This document shows, piece after piece, positions 34,190-45,360 of a stretch of 64,000 nt of DNA. The position numbers and the translations under genes are program-made. The notes beneath the pieces are model-generated. The model saw only the letters and a list, made by a program, of their open reading frames with translations. It had not been told where the DNA came from and searched no databases. Positions within the stretch are counted from its first letter, which is position 1; each line of letters opens with the position of its first letter. The stretch comes from Rhipicephalus microplus (lineage: Eukaryota > Arthropoda > Arachnida > Ixodida > Ixodidae): positions 72,141,956-72,205,955 of the forward strand of contig NC_134709.1 of assembly GCF_043290135.1 (NCBI RefSeq). Reading direction: 5' to 3'.

Positions 34190-35790
34190 CGACGCGAGAA
34201 CGCTAGGCCATGAAGAGACAAGTTGATGAAATGCTGCGGGATGACATTATCCAGCCGTTCAAGAGTCCATGGGCATCCCCGTGGTGCTAGTGAAGAAAAA
34301 GGATGGGACCCTACGTTTCTGCGTCGATTATCGCCGCCTGAATAAAATTACAAGAAAGGACGTGTATCCACTGCCACGAATAGACGACGCACTTGATCGG
34401 CTCCATCACGCCAAGTTTTTTTCGTCAATGGACCTCAAGACTGGCTATTGCCAAATTGAAGTCGACGAAAGAGACCGAGAGAAGACGGCGTTTTTAACAC
34501 CAGACGGCCTCTTCGAGGTTAAGGTGATGCCCTTCGGCCTTTGCTCAGCGCCTGCAACTTTTCAACGCGTTATGGAGACAGTACTGGCAGGATTGAAGTG
34601 GCAGGCTTGCCTTGTGTACTTGGACAACGTCGTTGTGTTTTCCTTGAGTTTCGACGAGCATCTTCGGCACCTTGAAGCTGTACTTCAAGTCATCAAGACG
34701 TCCGGACTCACACTGAAGCCAGAAAAGTGCAGATTTGCGTATGAAGAGCTCTTGTTTCTGGGGCACGTTATCAGCAAATCTGGAGTTCGTCTCGATCCAC
34801 GGAAAACAGCCGCCATCGCCGACTTCCCACCGCCCACTGACAAGAAGGCCATGCGCTGATTTTTGGGCCTGTGCGACTATTATAGGCGGTTCGTGAAAAG
34901 CTTCGCCCACATCGCCGATCCTCTCACCAACCTTACCAAGGCCGACGAGAAGCTCAAGTGGGCAACGCCACAGGAACACGCTTTCCAGGAGGTTAAACAT
35001 CGCCTCCAGACGCCTCCGTTACTTGCCCATTTCGACGAATTCGCCGAGACAGACATACATACTGACGCAAGCAGCGTAGGTCTTCGCGCCGTTTTTGTGC
35101 AGAGGGCTGACGGACTTGAAAGGGTTATTAGTTACGCCAGCCGATCGCTATCCAAAGCAGAAGCAAATTATTCCACAACAGAAAAGGAGTACCTCGTCAT
35201 CATCTGGGCTACGTCGTAATTTCGCCCTTACCTCTACGGCAGGCCCTTCAAAGTTGTGAGCGACCACCACGCCTTGTGTTGGCTAGCCACCTTGAAGGAC
35301 CCTTCAGGTCGCCTCGCACGATGGAGCCTGAGACTTCAAGAATATGACATTACTGTCATTTACAAGTTCGGCAAAAAACACTCCGACGCCGACTGTCTCT
35401 CTCGTGCGCCTGTAGACCAACCGCTACCCGACGACCCGGATGACAACTACTTCTTGGGAACAATAACTACCGACGACTTCGCTGAACGACAGCGGGCTGA
35501 CCCGGAACTTAAGGCCCTAATAGAATACCTCGAAGGTAGGACCGCCGAAGTCCCGAAGGTCTTCAAGCGCGCACTTGTGTCGTTCTTTCTACGAAACGGT
35601 CTTCTACAAAAGAAAAACTTTTCACCGCTTCGAGCTAAGTACCTCCTTGAGGTGCCTTCAGCTCTGCGACCAGAACTCCTGCAGGCCCTGCACGACGAAC
35701 CGACGGCAGGGCACCTCGGTGTTTCTCGCACGCTCGCGAGGATACAAGAAAGGTACTACTGGCCACGTGACATCGCCGACTACCTGACAG
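34190..35790 (+). pseudogene. pol: Gypsy C RT, RNase H and IN finger (displaced block)
   Basis: [45 protein letters not shown] (motif A Asp kept; Trp of GYWQ replaced by Cys), FGLCSAPATFQRVM, and VYLDNVVVF where YLDD is expected (second Asp is Asn). RNase H: DIHTDASSVGL, STTEKEYLVIIWA, VSDHHALCW, HSDADCLSR. The IN finger starts HDEPTAGHLGVSR and YYWPRDIADYL, but the Cys pair is missing because the block ends and gag C-terminal sequence follows. Stops at 34857 and 35217. Confidence 0.85.
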
Positions 35791-36985
35791 GAACTCAATG
35801 GACACCACGAAGTCCTTCCCGTTCGCCGTCGCCCAGCCGCCGCATGTCACCGCACCCCCGGCAGTACTCCGGCCCAACGCGGGGACGGTCTCCTAGCCCG
35901 TATCCGGGAAACTAAGGGCAGTAACCGGTGGAGGTGCGGTTGCTGTGCGACGAACTACCGAAGATCCTCCGACGACGACGACGTCGCGACGGAGCTTTCC
36001 GAACACAACGCCAACCAGGCAAAGCCCTGACGGCGAAAGCTCACTTACCGACGGTGGCCTGACGACGCAACATGGAAGCAGCGGAACAAGCCGACGCAGC
36101 CGTGACCCGACGCCACGCCCTAACTGTAATGCGAGATGGCAAACTAGCGACCTCGACGTTCTTATTGACGGCCACAGTGTGACCGCTCTCGTCGATACTG
36201 GAGCTGACTATTCTGTCATCAGTGGGTTGTTCGTCGCGAAGTTAAACAAAGTTAGGACAGCTTGGAAAGGCCCTGAAATCCGCACAGCCGGAGGTCATCT
36301 CGTAGTGCCTGCAGGAATCTGCACAGCAAGAGTCACCATTAACGACCGTATTTATACTACAGACTTCGTAGTCCTACAGTGTTGCTCGAGAGATGTCATC
36401 CTTGGTATGGAGTTCCTATGATTCCATGGTGCTGTCATCAACCTAAAAACAAAGTCGATAACGTTATCCACAGAAGAAGCACTACCGCCGCGCACGCCGT
36501 CAAGACACCATGCCTTGAATATGCTGGAAGAACAAGTCACCATTCCGCCTCGCTCAAACGTCATTATTTCAGTCGGCGCTCCTAAATCACCCGACTTGAA
36601 AGGCGTCGTTGAAGGCAGTCAGCATCTGTTGGTCACCCGAAATATTTGCGCCGCAAGAGGAATTGCAGAGCTGCGCGGAGGCAAAGCAACGGTTATGCTC
36701 ACGAATTTCAGCAATGAGTACAAACATGTGAACAAAGGAACAACGGTAGCATACATCGAAGAAGTTGTCGAAGCCACCAGTGCTTTCGCCCTCGCCGATT
36801 CTGCGGACCCTGCTCAGAGGAACAGAGCCCCTCCCGTAGCTTTCGACGTCAATCCCAGACTTCCGAACGATAAGCAAGAATAGCTCAAGGCCCTGCTCCT
36901 GCAATACGAAGATTGCTTTTTGTCGTCATCGAAAATTCGGCAAACCCCAATCACGAAACATCGCATCATAACCGAAGAAAATGCC
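35791..36985 (+). pseudogene. pol: Gypsy C gag C-terminus, protease and start of RT (displaced block)
   Basis: Begins with a Ser/Arg/Pro-rich gag tail (TPRSPSRSPSPSRR) and shifts frame into the protease. The protease has LVDTGADYSVIS (catalytic Asp-Thr-Gly intact), GICTARVTI and RDVILGMEFL, with a stop at 36419. The linker (EEQVTIPPRSNVII, NEYKHVNKGTTVAYIEE) runs to a stop at 36881, then ITKHRIITEENA, the first peptide of RT. At that ENA the sequence jumps to integrase, and the same ENA begins the displaced RT block at 34196. Confidence 0.85.
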
Positions 36986-37860
36986 ACCCAGCAGATTGGT
37001 AAGGACCTACTGGGGCCGTTCCCGACGTCGGCTTTCGGAAACAAGTGGATGGTGGTAGCTACCGACTACCTCACGCGCTACGCCGAGACAAAATCCCTGC
37101 CAAAGGCAGTGCATCCGAGGTTGCTAAGTTCTTCGTAAAAAATATCGTCCTACGTCATGGCGCCCCGGAGGTCCTTATCACAGACAGAGGAACGGAATTC
37201 ACTGCCGACTTAACTCAAGCGATCTTGGCATACAGCCAAACAAACAACCGCCGGACGACAGCGTACCACCCACAGACCAACGGCCTCACCGAGCGGCTTA
37301 ACAAGACGATCGCCGACATGCTGTCAATGTACGTAGATGTCGAACACAAGACGTGGGACGCCATTCTTCCGTATGTGACCTTCGCATACAACACGGCGGT
37401 GCAGGAGACGACGCAGATATCTCCATACAATTTGGTCTACGGAAGGAGCCCGGCAACGACGCTCGATGCCATGTTACCCAACGTCACCGACGAAGAAAAC
37501 CTCGATGTGAGCGAGTAGCTTCAACGCGCCGAAGAAGCCCGACAACTTGCGCGTCTCCGTATCAAGAATCAACAGACGACTGACAGCCACCGTTACAATC
37601 TTCGACGATGCTTCGTGGAATACCAGCCCGGTGAACGTGTTTGGGTGTGGACGCCGATACGCCCACGTGGACTAAGCGAAAAGCTTCTGCATGTGACGGT
37701 ACTTCAGACCGTACAGGGTGGTTCGACGTCTCGGCCCACTTGATTACGAGGTTGTCCCCGACGGCATCACGAACTCTCAACGACGCCGATCGCGACCTGA
37801 AGTCGTCCATGTCGCGCGCCTCAAGCCGTTTCATGCGCGTTAACAAACTGAAACAGTGTT
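36986..37860 (+). pseudogene. pol: Gypsy C integrase core and C-terminus
   Basis: GKDLLGPFPTSAFGNKW (first Asp), VVATDYLTRYAETK, HGAPEVLITDRGTEF (second Asp), HPQTNGLTERLNK (Glu), ILPYVTFAYNTAVQ and SPYNLVYGR. A stop at 37516 is followed by a C-terminal tail in mixed frames (a GERVWVWTPIRPRGL-like segment and VHVARLKPF). A frame change near 37110 also breaks the core. The purine tract AGAGGGGGGCAA at 37961-37972 follows. Confidence 0.85.
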
Positions 37861-37972
37861 TTTTTGTATTATTGTTGTATCGTAATTTATTCATTGTACT
37901 TTCTTGCATTATTGTTGTACCTTCATCTTTAGTTAAAGCATCGGGACGATGCCTTTTTTCAGAGGGGGGCAA

Positions 37973-38379
37973 TGCCACGTTTTATTTCTCAAGTTTTTGT
38001 TATCGTCCCAAAACACCACACGATTCTCAGCGCAAACCGCGCCTGCAGTTTTCGAGAAGGTTCCGGACTGTAGTAGATCATTTCGATAAGATCACGCCCA
38101 CTGTGCGAACGGTACAGATTGTTATGGAACCTACGCCACCGCCAGCGATAACGCTAGAACATTCAACGGCAAGAGTATAAATGCCGACGCGCTTCGCCGC
38201 TTGTCAGTTGTTGATCAAAGGCCGACGCTCCGTTCCCCGCTGTCAGTCCGAGACTGCTATCTGTGCAAGACTGCTGCTGTATTTGGACTTTCCGTTTACC
38301 GGGCACAGGTTAGCCCAAATAAACAGTTAAATCCCAACACGAAGTCTCCTGTCTTCGGCCACGTCACGACCCCGTGACA
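37973..38379 (+). repeat. Gypsy C 3' LTR, 407 bp
   Basis: Starts TGCCACGTTTT and ends CCCCGTGACA. It is similar throughout to the split 5' LTR, which has about 5 extra bases (ATTTA) at the LINE junction. TATA-like GAGTATAAATGCC at about 38173-38185 and AATAAACAG at about 38318-38326 are likely transcription and poly(A) signals. Confidence 0.9.
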
Positions 38380-38541
38380 ATATTTTGATGGAGGTGAAAG
38401 GGTAGATATGTCCATATACTGTGACATGTCGCTACACGTTGCGGAACGCCAGATTGTTAACATTTTTGAGCCCTCCACCGTGATGTCTCTCGGAATCATA
38501 TCGTATTGTTGCGTTGTACACATCAGATATAATAATTCTTC
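38380..38541 (+). mobile_element. SINE 3' part, split by Gypsy C
   Basis: Body and tail of the SINE whose head ends at 27593. It is an old, diverged copy, clearly older than the gypsy that split it. Confidence 0.8.
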
Positions 38542-38654
38542 TTTTGATGAGATCTTAGTTTTTCGCAAAATCTCGTGAGTGAAAGTGTCAACAATATAGT
38601 TAACTCATGCTGGACTTCATTTGCACTCTAACTGCATTGATTATGAGATATAAC

Positions 38655-40500
38655 TATGACTTGAGAGAGAGAGAGACAAAGGAAAGGCCGGGAGGTTAAC
38701 CAGATATTGGCATCTGGTTTGCTACCCAGCGCTTGGGGCGGGAAAATAGGGGCAAGAAAGAGGGGGTAGATAGAAAAAAAAACGCACGCGCACTCATGTG
38801 AAAACGAAAACACACACAGGAAGGGCGTCCTAGCTACCACCGTTCAGTAAGGCCGGTCGATCGCAAAAAGTTTAGTAGCACTTTCAGGGCCTTCTTCTGT
38901 GAAGCTGCATCTTGTCGATATTGTAGAATTCCTCGATCCGACAGAGGTTCATTATCTAATTTGCTGTGCTCATTGCGAAGGCATAGTCGTTGTTTACTAT
39001 ACTGTAGGCAGTCACAAAGAATACGTTGGATCGTTTCTTCTTTACCACAGTGGCCACAGGCTGCGGTGTCGGCCATTCCAATGCGGAAAGCGTAGGCGTT
39101 GGGAAACGCAACGCCCAACCACAGCCTTCATAAGAGGGTCTGGTCTGCTCGGCAAAGCCTCGACGGGACTTGAACACTTAGCGTAGAGTGAAGCGAGTAC
39201 AGTCGGGCATGCTTGAATTGTGGCTGATTCCATTGTGATGTGGTTTACTGGCGAGCAAGTCTGCGGAGCTTTCTTGCAGCATCTGTCCTAGAAAGTGGTA
39301 GTCGTAGTTTATGATTTTTTGTGTGGGCTGAGCGGGCAGCTTGATCGGCCCGTTCATTGCCGATGATTCCGCAGTGACTGGGTAACCACTGAAATGTAAT
39401 TTGGTGCTCTTTCTCAGTCAGGTGGTGTATAACATCTGCTATCTCTAGTACCAGCTGCTCGTGTGGTCCTTGGCGTAAGGCTGATAGTACAGACTGCAGT
39501 GCCACCTTCGAGTCGCAGAAAATAGTCCACTTGCGTGTTGGTTGATCAACTAGAAATTGCAACGCGGCAAGAAGTGCTGCCGATTCTGCTGCCGTTGATG
39601 TTGTTGCGTGAGATGTCTTGAATTTTATTGTCTTGGCCAACCTTGGTATCACTACTGCTCCTGAGAAGCTCAAGCTGAACCGATCCTTCAGTGTATATAT
39701 GTGTGGAGTCTTAGTATTTCTCATACAAGAGAAGTAGTGTGAGCTGTTTAAGAGCCGGTGACGACAAATCGGCTTTTTTTCTGGACGCCAGGTATGTTAA
39801 TATTAATCATTGGTTGAGCCAGGCACCATGGTGGAGTCACAGGTCTAGCTGCAGGAGAGAACGAAGTTGGGATCAACTCGCCATGTGCCGTCACTGTTTT
39901 GCAGTAAGATGTGCATGGACGGTCCACTGGTAGAGAGGCTAGGTGATGTCGAGGAGTTTGAGCAAGGTGTCGTATATGTGTCCTCAGCACTTCAACATTA
40001 ATGTGAGTCTTGATGAGGTGGTCCCTTGTGATGACGATAGTTGCCGCTGTTGATGCACTTTGAAGCAAGCCTAAACAAATCCGGAGTGCTTCAGCCTGGA
40101 CACTTTGAAGCATTCGTATGCTTGTTTTACTTGCGTTGGTTAACGCAGGTAGGCTGTACCGAAGGAATCCAAGGAAAAAACTCCTGTATAGTCGCAACAT
40201 AGCAGCTGTGGACATTCCTCAGTTCTTTCATGCGAAGAACTTCAACAGATGCCTGTCAATCGCCTTTTCATGTATAATACATGTGGGCTGTCAATTATAA
40301 CACCTAGAAACTTGTATGATCGGAGGTGACGTATCCTTTCGCTATTTATCAGAACGCTGTAGTTCTGCATTAATTTGCGCGTAAATGCCACAAGTGTACA
40401 TTTCTCAGAGAAACTTTCCAGACCTCGTTGGTGGAGGTAAATAGCAACTTGAGTGGCAGCTCTCTGAATTCTCGTGAAGTTGACAAAAACGTAACTCGTG
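38655..40500 (-). mobile_element. I-like LINE, 5' truncated
   Basis: A minus-strand non-LTR element retaining the RT thumb, an RNase H domain and the C-terminal zinc region. A plus-strand GAGAGAGAGAGAC run at about 38663 marks its 3' end. RNase H after RT is typical of the I group. The RT palm is absent, so the copy is 5' truncated near 40500. Confidence 0.8.
38834..40400 (-). pseudogene. I-like RT thumb, RNase H and zinc region
   Basis: From the 5' side: a KCTLVAFTRK-like peptide and a KFLGVIID-like peptide (about 40400-40280), then LRYSLPALTNASKTSIRMLQ and QAEALRICLGL (40215-39748). After a frame change comes RNase H at 39724-39245 with STAAESAALLAALQ (Glu), FCDSKVALQSVL (Asp) and QWLPSHCGIIGNERADQAAR (Asp). 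The first TDGS-type Asp segment is not in frame. The tail (39240-38834) has CGHCGKEETIQRILCDC, a degenerate CCHC-like motif with Arg where His is usual. Confidence 0.8.
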
Positions 40501-41297
40501 AATGGTGGGTACCGAACGTGGTAGCTTTTCCTGTCCGCAGTTCACCTGTCTGCTGAATACAGTTGGCCAGTTTGCAGCTCTAGGTATTTGTAGTTGTTAT
40601 GCAGTACGATCGCAGGAAAGCCGTCTTTCCAGAGTTCCTGCTATCGATGGTGCCCAATAAGTGCGTCTGCAGCACTCGCGGTGAGGCAAGGCGGTACGCA
40701 CTTAGCGTTCAATGCTGAAACAGGAGCACCGTGAAATATATAGTTTTGGTAAATGCAGCGAAAGTAGCCAGAACAAAAGACTTGCTTCGCTACACTAACT
40801 GGTGTGCTACAAGACGCGTGTGCATGTCGTTGTGCGCCGTGAAGCAAGAAAATGCGGCAATTATTTATCACCACAGCTCTTACAACTGATTGTTGCTGAA
40901 GTATATTTAAAGACGAGCTAGTGGGTATAAGTGCCTCGCAAAATAATTTTTAGCGCACACTGACACACGGATAAAGAAAAGAGGGGTACAACGCTTTGTT
41001 GCATCCAGTTCACGCTAGATTCTGTGTGTCTTGGTATTCCCGCAAAGCAGCGTGTTAAGAGCACTATAGATGAAGATGAGCTATTTGTGCCCTACAGATG
41101 CATTAGATCAACGCATCAGGACAAGTTTTCGAGGAACAGCCGACTATCTGGAGGCGAGTGCTGCGAATGTGGTTAAAAGTATGTGGTCACGCCTGATCGA
41201 AGTAACAATTTAACCTTTCCACACTGCATTCAATCTCGATGTAATTAGAGCGCAGGTGCATCCATGGGAAATCACGCGTGTTAAGCTATCGGAACCT
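40501..41297. other. No gene seen
   Basis: No domain or repeat recognised. Confidence 0.4.
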
Positions 41298-41307
41298 ATG
41301 CCTCTCG

Positions 41308-42357
41308 TCATCATCATCATCATCAGCCTGACTACGTCCACTGCAGGACGAAGGCCTCTCCCGTGTTCCGCCTGTTAACCCGGTCCTGTGCTTGCTGCTG
41401 CCAATTTATACCCACAAACTTCTTAATCTCATCTGTCCACCTAACCTTCTGTCTCCCCCGTAACCCACTTGCCTTCTCCGGGAATCCAGTTAGTTCCCCC
41501 AACGACCAGCGGTTATCCTGCCTACGCGCTACATGCCCGGCTCATGTCCATTTCTTCTTCTTGATTTCAGCTATGATATCCTCAATCCCCGTTTGTTCCC
41601 TAATCCACTCTGCTCTCTTCTTGTCTGTTAAGATTACACCTACCATTTTTCTTTCCATTGCTCGCTGCGTCGTCCTCAATTTAAGCTAAACCCTCTTTGT
41701 AAGTCTCCAGGTTTCTGCTCCGTAGCTAAGTACCGGCAAGATACAGCTGTTATATACCTTCTTCTTGAGGGATAGTGGCAATCTACCTGTCATAATTTGA
41801 GAGTGCTTGCCAAATGTGCTCCACCCCATTCTTATTCTTCTAGTTACTTCAATCTCGTGGTTCGGCTCCGCGGTTATTACCTGCCCTAAGTAGACATAGT
41901 CTTTTACAACTTGAAGTGCACTATTACCTTTCTCGAAGCGCTGCTCTTTTCCGAGGTTGTTGTACATTACTTTCGTTTTCTGCAGATTCATTTTAAGAGC
42001 CGCCTTTCTGCTCTCCTTGTATGACTCCGTAATCATGAGTTGCAATTCGTCCCCTGAGTTACTCAGCAATGCAATGTCATCAGCGAAGCGCAGGTTACTA
42101 AGGTACTCTCCATCAACTCTTATCCCTAACTGTTCCCATTCTAGGCATCGGAAAACCTCCTGAAAGCACGCGGTAAATGGCATTGGGGAGATTGTGTCCC
42201 CCTGTCTTACACCCTTCTTGATTGGTATTCTGTTGTTTTCTTTATGAAGCACTATGGTAGCACTTGGTCCCCTGTAGATTTCTTCCTGGATGTTTATATA
42301 TACTTCATCGACGCCCTGATTCCGCAGTCTCTGCATGACGGCTGATATTTCTACTGA
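41308..42357 (-). mobile_element. RTE LINE, 5'-truncated copy
   Basis: Nearly the same sequence as the 3' third of the RTE element at 13519-14580, ending at the ISAVMQ segment. Its (TGA)n tail is at 41308-41325. It is flanked by ATGCCTCTCG at 41298-41307 and 42358-42367, a perfect 10-bp target duplication. RT motifs KKGVRQGDTISPM and LRFADDIALL are kept. A stop at 41686 truncates the C-terminus relative to the larger copy. Confidence 0.95.
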
Positions 42358-42367
42358 ATGCCTCTCG

Positions 42368-43612
42368 CAATAGTACTTAATTTGATACAATGCAGTGTGG
42401 TCTTGTTGTTTCTGGTGCCTATTGGTCAATAAAAACTCTCTGTTTTAAGTACCAGCCGCTCATTGTTAGTTTCCTATATTTATTACCTATTTAATAAAAT
42501 ATCACGTGATATCAAACGTAAACTCGGTAACACTCTGCAAAACACGGTACCCTCTGAAACAATGCCATGTCTTGACACGCATAGGAAGCTACAAAAGCTA
42601 ATAAGCAAATTTTTCAGAGATCAAATAAGAAAATAGTTACCTGACTGTTGTATGCTCAGTATATACCGTGCGCCACGAAAATTATTGTTGATGAATGACG
42701 ACCATTACAAACCACCTGCTTTTTTTTACATCAAGGTCTGGAGAGTTTTGGGAATAGGCTTCAGGTGAAACAGTATTACCATTGCACTAAGATGTCAATC
42801 ACCAAACACCCACCGTTGTGGTCGGAGTCATTGTGTGGTACTGGCACCGAGGTTGATGGAGTTTGGCTGATTTATTCGAGTACGCAGTTAGGTTTCACTC
42901 TTTCAGCCATCGAGAACACGCCACGAAGTTCCTAAAACATTGTGTAATGTGATGCGCCATACTTCGATACTCAGTCTCAGATAATAAATTTTGTTACTGT
43001 TAGGACTTTTAACATAAAAGCATGACACGAAATGGGCCCGGGTCTCCATAATTCACCTCTTCATGAATATTGTAACAAGTTCGTAGGTGACGATGCTATG
43101 TATACCAAACGTATATAGACAGGTTTTGTCACTTAGTGGTGCAAACGAAATTGAGTGTCTTACAAATATAGTTTACATGCGCATACGAAAGTTGAAGGCG
43201 TGTGAATGCAAAGAGGTAAAAACAAAATAAAACCAAGAAAACCTTACTACTAAGAGAGAAGCAAGCACAGGTTCATCCGGTAAACATTCTTCCCACTTCA
43301 TGAAAAAGTACACAAGCATGCACAGCAGGCAAATGTTTCTTATTGTTACAATGCTGTAACGTTGCGTAGAGTGCATTTTTTAAACGAGGTTTGTGTTAAA
43401 TAACTATTAGGACTTTTGATGTTGAGCCACTTGTTTGACGTATTATGGAACGCAATAAATGACCATACAAGAGCAGCGGTATTTTGAAAACTACCAGCGT
43501 GCACAAACTTCTACAAGTAACCTATTGGACAGATGGATGAGACTGCTTCTGCGGTTCGGTTCCTGTACACTAGTGCGCAACATTGACAACATTAGATAGC
43601 GCTTACCTAATG
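42368..43612. other. No gene seen
   Basis: AT-rich unique DNA with short frames only. Confidence 0.4.
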
Positions 43613-43628
43613 GATACGTGGAGGTACC

Positions 43629-43712
43629 TTTCGGTTGTAGAAAGCACACGGCTAAACGATACGTGGAGGTACCTCCACGTATCGTTTAGCCGTGTGCTTT
43701 CTACAACCGAAA
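43629..43712. repeat. Perfect 84-bp palindrome without spacer
   Basis: Two 42-base arms meet at 43670/43671 (…GTGGAGGTACCTCCAC…) and match perfectly to TTTCGG…CCGAAA. The word GATACGTGGAGGTACCT at the centre (43658-43674) also occurs just outside the left arm at 43613-43629. Confidence 0.97.
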
Positions 43713-44384
43713 CCACAAGCATCCACAATAGCCGTAAAAAGAAAACCAAATGACCTGACATCTTCATATTAGTTTCCGAATCTCTATATACAAGGGCATC
43801 ATCGCACTGATAGCTTCAAGGCCCCCGTTTTTTTTACCCGATGAACACTCGTTAATTAGCTCTGTAAATAAGACTCATTCTTCATATGCACATGCTTCAT
43901 TATTCGTCAAACTAAGCATGTTCAGCTGCTCTATGTGCTTTACACGTTAAACCTGTATTCGCTTGTTGTGTCTTGTTATAGCACGAAGTTTCAGTCAGCG
44001 CAATCTCAGAAAATTATGATAAGTGTAGTTCAGATGAAAGCTTGTTTACACATCATATCTATATTTGACCAAAGGTGACCGGCAGAGCTGCGACTCGGCA
44101 CTTATTTTGGTTAAAAATTGGCTTCTTATTCAAAAAGATTTACTATTGCCCGTTTACGTTGTTCTTTACAATATATACAACTTAAAAAAACAACCATCAG
44201 CGAGTTCTTTTTTGTAAAATTAAGTTACCTTAAAACATGAATATTGTCTTCGCAGAAAACGCGGAGGATGGCAAAACCACTTCAGTAACATTCTGTTTTT
44301 TACAAACCCGGCTAGGCAAGAACGAAGTGTTACTTTGCTCTGTATTCACCATTCGTGCATCTAGCTTTTCTTGTGCTTAACTTT
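43713..44384. other. No gene seen
   Basis: AT-rich unique DNA. Confidence 0.4.
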
Positions 44385-44800
44385 TTCCTTTAGGCGATGG
44401 TCAGAAGAAAAAACTGGCCTACACTTTCACTTCAAGCCCCAATTTCCCGGTCCACGTGAGTTGTGCGAGGAAGTATCGATTGAACGACCTGGTTCAGGGC
44501 GAGCTCCGAGTGAGCTTGTCCAGATTAATTGCTTACTGAAAAGTAGAAAAGTGCCTGCGTTCTTGTTTACCCGTTACTACTGCACTTTCTTCAATTCCTC
44601 AATCACTCTAGGCGCTGGCGTACTTAAGATAATTCGAAAGAAGGAACGGTGGCTCCTATTCCCTTGCAATTTAAGAAGTCCAGAGATTGCAACATAACAA
44701 GCTTGACAACGGGCTACTTGTCTGCTATTGCCAAGAAAACTTCATGGTTGCGGATTTACAGGAACGTGGTGGTGAGACAGAACCGGCAAGGTATTTTTCA
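44385..44800 (+). pseudogene. Possible exon relics of an unrecognised gene, copy 1
   Basis: A pyrimidine tract ending TTTCCTTTAG (about 44384-44393) precedes a stretch that resembles 57466-57640 over about 160 bases (AACTGGCC, GGTCCAC, AGTGAGC-TGTCCAGAT-AATTGC). Both encode a PSE-VQ-NC-L peptide in one frame. Further on, 44649-44790 reads as a plausible exon ending CGGCAAG|GTATTT. No gene family is recognised, and frames are interrupted. A low-copy repeat is an equal alternative. Confidence 0.25.
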
Positions 44801-44843
44801 TTTTCTTTCTAGTGTTCAACAGTCTCTTCAACGGCCCTGCTGA

Positions 44844-45360
44844 ATGCACTTTAAAACCTCACTCAGCCACGTGTTCGCTATCACATTGCAGAATACTTGA
44901 AATTTTTGTTAAGCGTAGAATCTTCCATGTCTGTCGGAAGGAGGTATATGAGGGTGAAGAGGAGGGAAAGATGAGAAAATGAATTAATTTTATTTATGGC
45001 ACCATGTATGTTTACATAGCCAAAGGTTAGAGTAGGCCCCATTTAGAAATTTACATAACAGAAACTGCCATATTACCGGAAATAAACAAGTAGAAAAATA
45101 CGATATATATTACCATGCAAGAAACAGCATTCGGTGTTTAGCAAGGTAAAGAGGAGAAGAAAGCGTGAAAGAGGAAGTGGTGAAGGAAAAAAAGGAATAG
45201 GAAGAAAAAAAATTAGGAAGAGCGACAGAGACGAAGACATAGATACATAGTGAGATTAGAGAAGTAAATAGACATATTTTATTACGTACAATTATTACGA
45301 AGATAGAAAAATTAGAATGAGAATAAAACAACGGAAGGAAAAAAGAAAGAGGAAACCAAA
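44844..45360. other. No gene; purine-rich tract
   Basis: 45131-45360 is strongly purine-rich on the plus strand (AAGGAAAAAAAGGAATAGG and similar). The long minus-strand Ser/Phe-rich frame there is a composition effect. Confidence 0.5.

Larger units (their letters stand above)
27594..38379 (+). mobile_element. Gypsy C: LTR retrotransposon with shuffled interior and LINE in its 5' LTR
   Basis: 5' LTR at 27594-27871 plus 33758-33893 (split by a LINE), 3' LTR at 37973-38379, target duplication ATAT. The interior is in the order gag N-terminus (33918-34155), RT-RNase H-IN finger (34190-35790), gag C-terminus-protease-start of RT (35791-36985), IN core and C-terminus (36986-37860). The canonical order has the second and third blocks exchanged. 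Single in-frame stops occur at 34857, 35217, 36419, 36881, 37136 and 37516. Confidence 0.9.

Noticed and set aside
35920..35936. GGTGGAGGTGCGG as an extra primer-binding site inside Gypsy C
   Set aside because: No LTR end precedes it; it lies at the gag-protease boundary and is probably coding sequence that resembles the motif by chance.
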